Shown: positions 4,118-5,758 of the stretch, piece by piece
Layout: each line of letters starts with the position of its first letter
How positions within the stretch are numbered: the first letter of the stretch is position 1
From: an uncultured Succinatimonas sp.
GTDB lineage: Bacteria; Pseudomonadota; Gammaproteobacteria; Enterobacterales; Succinivibrionaceae
DNA: 5,758 bases
Reading direction: 5' to 3'
Assembly (NCBI GenBank): GCA_937880335.1
Contig: CALFLJ010000213.1
Coordinates: forward strand, 1 to 5,758
The notes under the pieces: model-generated
The model's input: only the letters and a program-made list of their open reading frames with translations
Told to the model about the DNA's origin: nothing
Database searches by the model: none
Translations under genes and position numbers: made by a program

Positions 4118-5758
4118 ATGTCCGAACAGGATTTAAATTTACAAGAATCCTCTTTAAGTAATGATGAGCTCAATCAGAGTGTCGAGTGTGATAATAATAT
4201 GGCTGTCACAACAGGTGGCGATGAAAGTCTGTTGATGGCTGATGCCTCTGATGATGAAGCTTTAGTAGTATTTGACGATTTAGGCTTATCAGAGCCTGTT
4301 TTACAGGCTGTTAAAAAATTAGGTTTTGAAGCTCCTACCCCAATTCAGGAACGTTCAATTCCATTATTGATGGAAGGCCATGATGTCTTAGGACAGGCTC
4401 AAACCGGTACCGGTAAGACAGCTGCATTCTCCTTACCATTATTATCTAAAATAGATTGTTCAAGAGGCCGTATTCAGGCTTTGATTTTAGAGCCTACCCG
4501 AGAATTAGCAATCCAGGTAGCTGAAGCATGCCAAAGCTTTGCTAAGTATTTAGATGGCTTTAGAGTTGCTCCTATCTATGGTGGAGCATCTTATGAAAAT
4601 CAGATCCGTTCTTTAAGACATGGTGCTCAGGTTGTTGTAGCAACTCCAGGTCGTTTAATCGACTTATTAGAGCGTGGCAAGATGGATCTTGAGGATGTTA
4701 GTTTCCTTGTTATCGATGAGGCTGATGAAATGTTACGCATGGGCTTTATCGATGATGTAGACTGGATTTTAAGTAATACTCCAGAAGATAGACAAACAGC
4801 TTTATTCTCAGCTACCATGCCTGAGGTTATAGCTCGTATTGCTAAAAATCATTTAGTAGATCCTGTAGATGTTCGCATTGAGTCTAAGACTACTACTGCA
4901 ACTACTGTTCATCAGCGCTATTGGATAGCATCAGGAGTTCATAAGATTGATGCTATGACCCGTATTTTAGAAGTCGAAGACTACGATGCTGTTTTAGTAT
5001 TCGTAAGAACTAAGACTGATGCTGAGGATGTAGCTAATCGTTTGATGGGCCGTGGTCTGGCTTGCGCAGCTCTACATGGCGATATTCCACAGCGTCAAAG
5101 AGAGAAGATCATTGACCGCTTAAAGAATAATCAGTTAGATATTATTATCGCAACTGATGTGGCAGCTCGTGGTTTAGATGTTGATCGTATAACCCATGTC
5201 TTTAACTACGATATCCCATACGATGCGGAATCTTATGTTCACCGTATTGGTCGCACCGGCAGAGCTGGTCGTCAAGGTGAGGCTATTTTGTTCGTCTCCC
5301 CAAGAGAAAGACGTGCTTTGCGCCAGATTGAGCGCGTAACTCATCAGCAGATTGAGCCTATGAGTATGCCTACTATAGCTGATGTAAATAAGGTTCGTCT
5401 TGAGAATTTCCGCACACAGATTCTAGAAACAATTGCAGAGGGCGGATTAGAGCAGTTTGAAGGCGTAATTTCTGAAATCTTAACAGATGATTCAATTGAG
5501 CCTGAGCTTTTAGCTGCAGCTTTAGCTAAGATGGCACAGCGTGATGGTACCTTGTTATTAGATGACTCAAAGCCTGAGCCTAAGATGCGTACCTTTGATG
5601 ATTACAAAGAGCGTGGTGAGAGAGGTTCAAGGGATGATCGTCAGCGTCGCTCTCCAAGTGCTGCCCCTCAACCTCTACGCGATTTCCCTGATATGAAGAT
5701 GACTCGCTATCGTTTGGCTGTTGGTCGTCGTGACGGTGCAAAACCAGGACAAATTGTG
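4118..5758 (+). CDS. deaD: DEAD-box ATP-dependent RNA helicase, DeaD/CsdA type (runs off right edge)
   Basis: ATP-dependent RNA helicase that in E. coli aids ribosome large-subunit assembly and mRNA turnover, especially in the cold. The 547 visible residues show the Q motif (F52 to Q77), Walker A AQTGTGKT (94-101), PTRELA (126-131), TPGR (176-179), DEAD (200-203), SAT (231-233), VFVRT (294-298), ATDVAARGLD (345-354) and HRIGRTGRAGR (375-385). After a dimerisation-like region (about 405-485) comes a charged Arg-rich linker (about 493-525). Then RYRLAVGRRDGAKPGQIV opens the DbpA/CsdA-type RNA-binding domain, which favours DeaD over RhlE or SrmB. An in-frame TAG directly before the ATG and GGAG 9 bases upstream fix the start. 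Residues 1-51 form an acidic extension of about 44 residues relative to E. coli DeaD, with 13 Asp/Glu and no Lys or Arg. No frameshift is seen; the stop lies outside the window. Confidence 0.96.
   Translation, partial: MSEQDLNLQESSLSNDELNQSVECDNNMAVTTGGDESLLMADASDDEALVVFDDLGLSEPVLQAVKKLGFEAPTPIQERSIPLLMEGHDVLGQAQTGTGKTAAFSLPLLSKIDCSRGRIQALILEPTRELAIQVAEACQSFAKYLDGFRVAPIYGGASYENQIRSLRHGAQVVVATPGRLIDLLERGKMDLEDVSFLVIDEADEMLRMGFIDDVDWILSNTPEDRQTALFSATMPEVIARIAKNHLVDPVDVRIESKTTTATTVHQRYWIASGVHKIDAMTRILEVEDYDAVLVFVRTKTDAEDVANRLMGRGLACAALHGDIPQRQREKIIDRLKNNQLDIIIATDVAARGLDVDRITHVFNYDIPYDAESYVHRIGRTGRAGRQGEAILFVSPRERRALRQIERVTHQQIEPMSMPTIADVNKVRLENFRTQILETIAEGGLEQFEGVISEILTDDSIEPELLAAALAKMAQRDGTLLLDDSKPEPKMRTFDDYKERGERGSRDDRQRRSPSAAPQPLRDFPDMKMTRYRLAVGRRDGAKPGQIV

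Noticed and set aside
4627..4818. Minus-strand 63-codon open frame inside the helicase gene
   Set aside because: Antisense shadow of helicase motifs Ib to III; serine- and arginine-rich translation typical of such shadows.

Overview
The window reads as bacterial chromosome from an AT-rich gammaproteobacterium. The leucine enzymes and the RNA helicase are close, residue for residue, to their Escherichia coli counterparts as I remember them, but codon choice is AT-leaning (many TTA leucine codons) and the long intergenic region is very AT-rich. A host-associated anaerobe such as a Succinivibrionaceae member would fit, but that placement is inference.

Left part (1-3409, minus strand): the leucine biosynthesis operon, transcribed right to left as leuA - leuB - leuC. 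leuC runs off the left edge, and leuD presumably follows outside the window. LeuA condenses 2-ketoisovalerate with acetyl-CoA, LeuC (with LeuD) isomerises 2-isopropylmalate to 3-isopropylmalate, and LeuB oxidises this to 2-ketoisocaproate. leuA and leuB are 2 bases apart, and leuB and leuC 31 bases apart, so this is one tight transcription unit.

Middle (3410-4117): a divergent intergenic region of about 700 bases, the least ordinary part of the window. Next to leuA it holds a candidate sigma-70 promoter overlapped by repeated copies of the palindrome-like motif TTTTTGCAAAA, several spaced by exactly 18 bases. Farther right are two AT-rich perfect inverted repeats. On the helicase side there is a CRP-like site, a perfect TATAAT box, a leader of about 157 nt with a 7-bp hairpin, and a second hairpin whose 3' arm contains the helicase Shine-Dalgarno sequence. 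A small open frame ends right at that Shine-Dalgarno. No leucine-rich leader peptide was found upstream of leuA.

Right part (4118-5758, plus strand): the first 547 codons of a DEAD-box RNA helicase of the DeaD/CsdA type, cut by the right edge just inside its C-terminal RNA-binding domain. It carries an unusual acidic N-terminal extension of about 44 residues ahead of the helicase core.

I did not find an obviously new enzymatic system. The best leads are regulatory: the repeated motif in front of leuA, and the hairpin and small open frame in front of the helicase.
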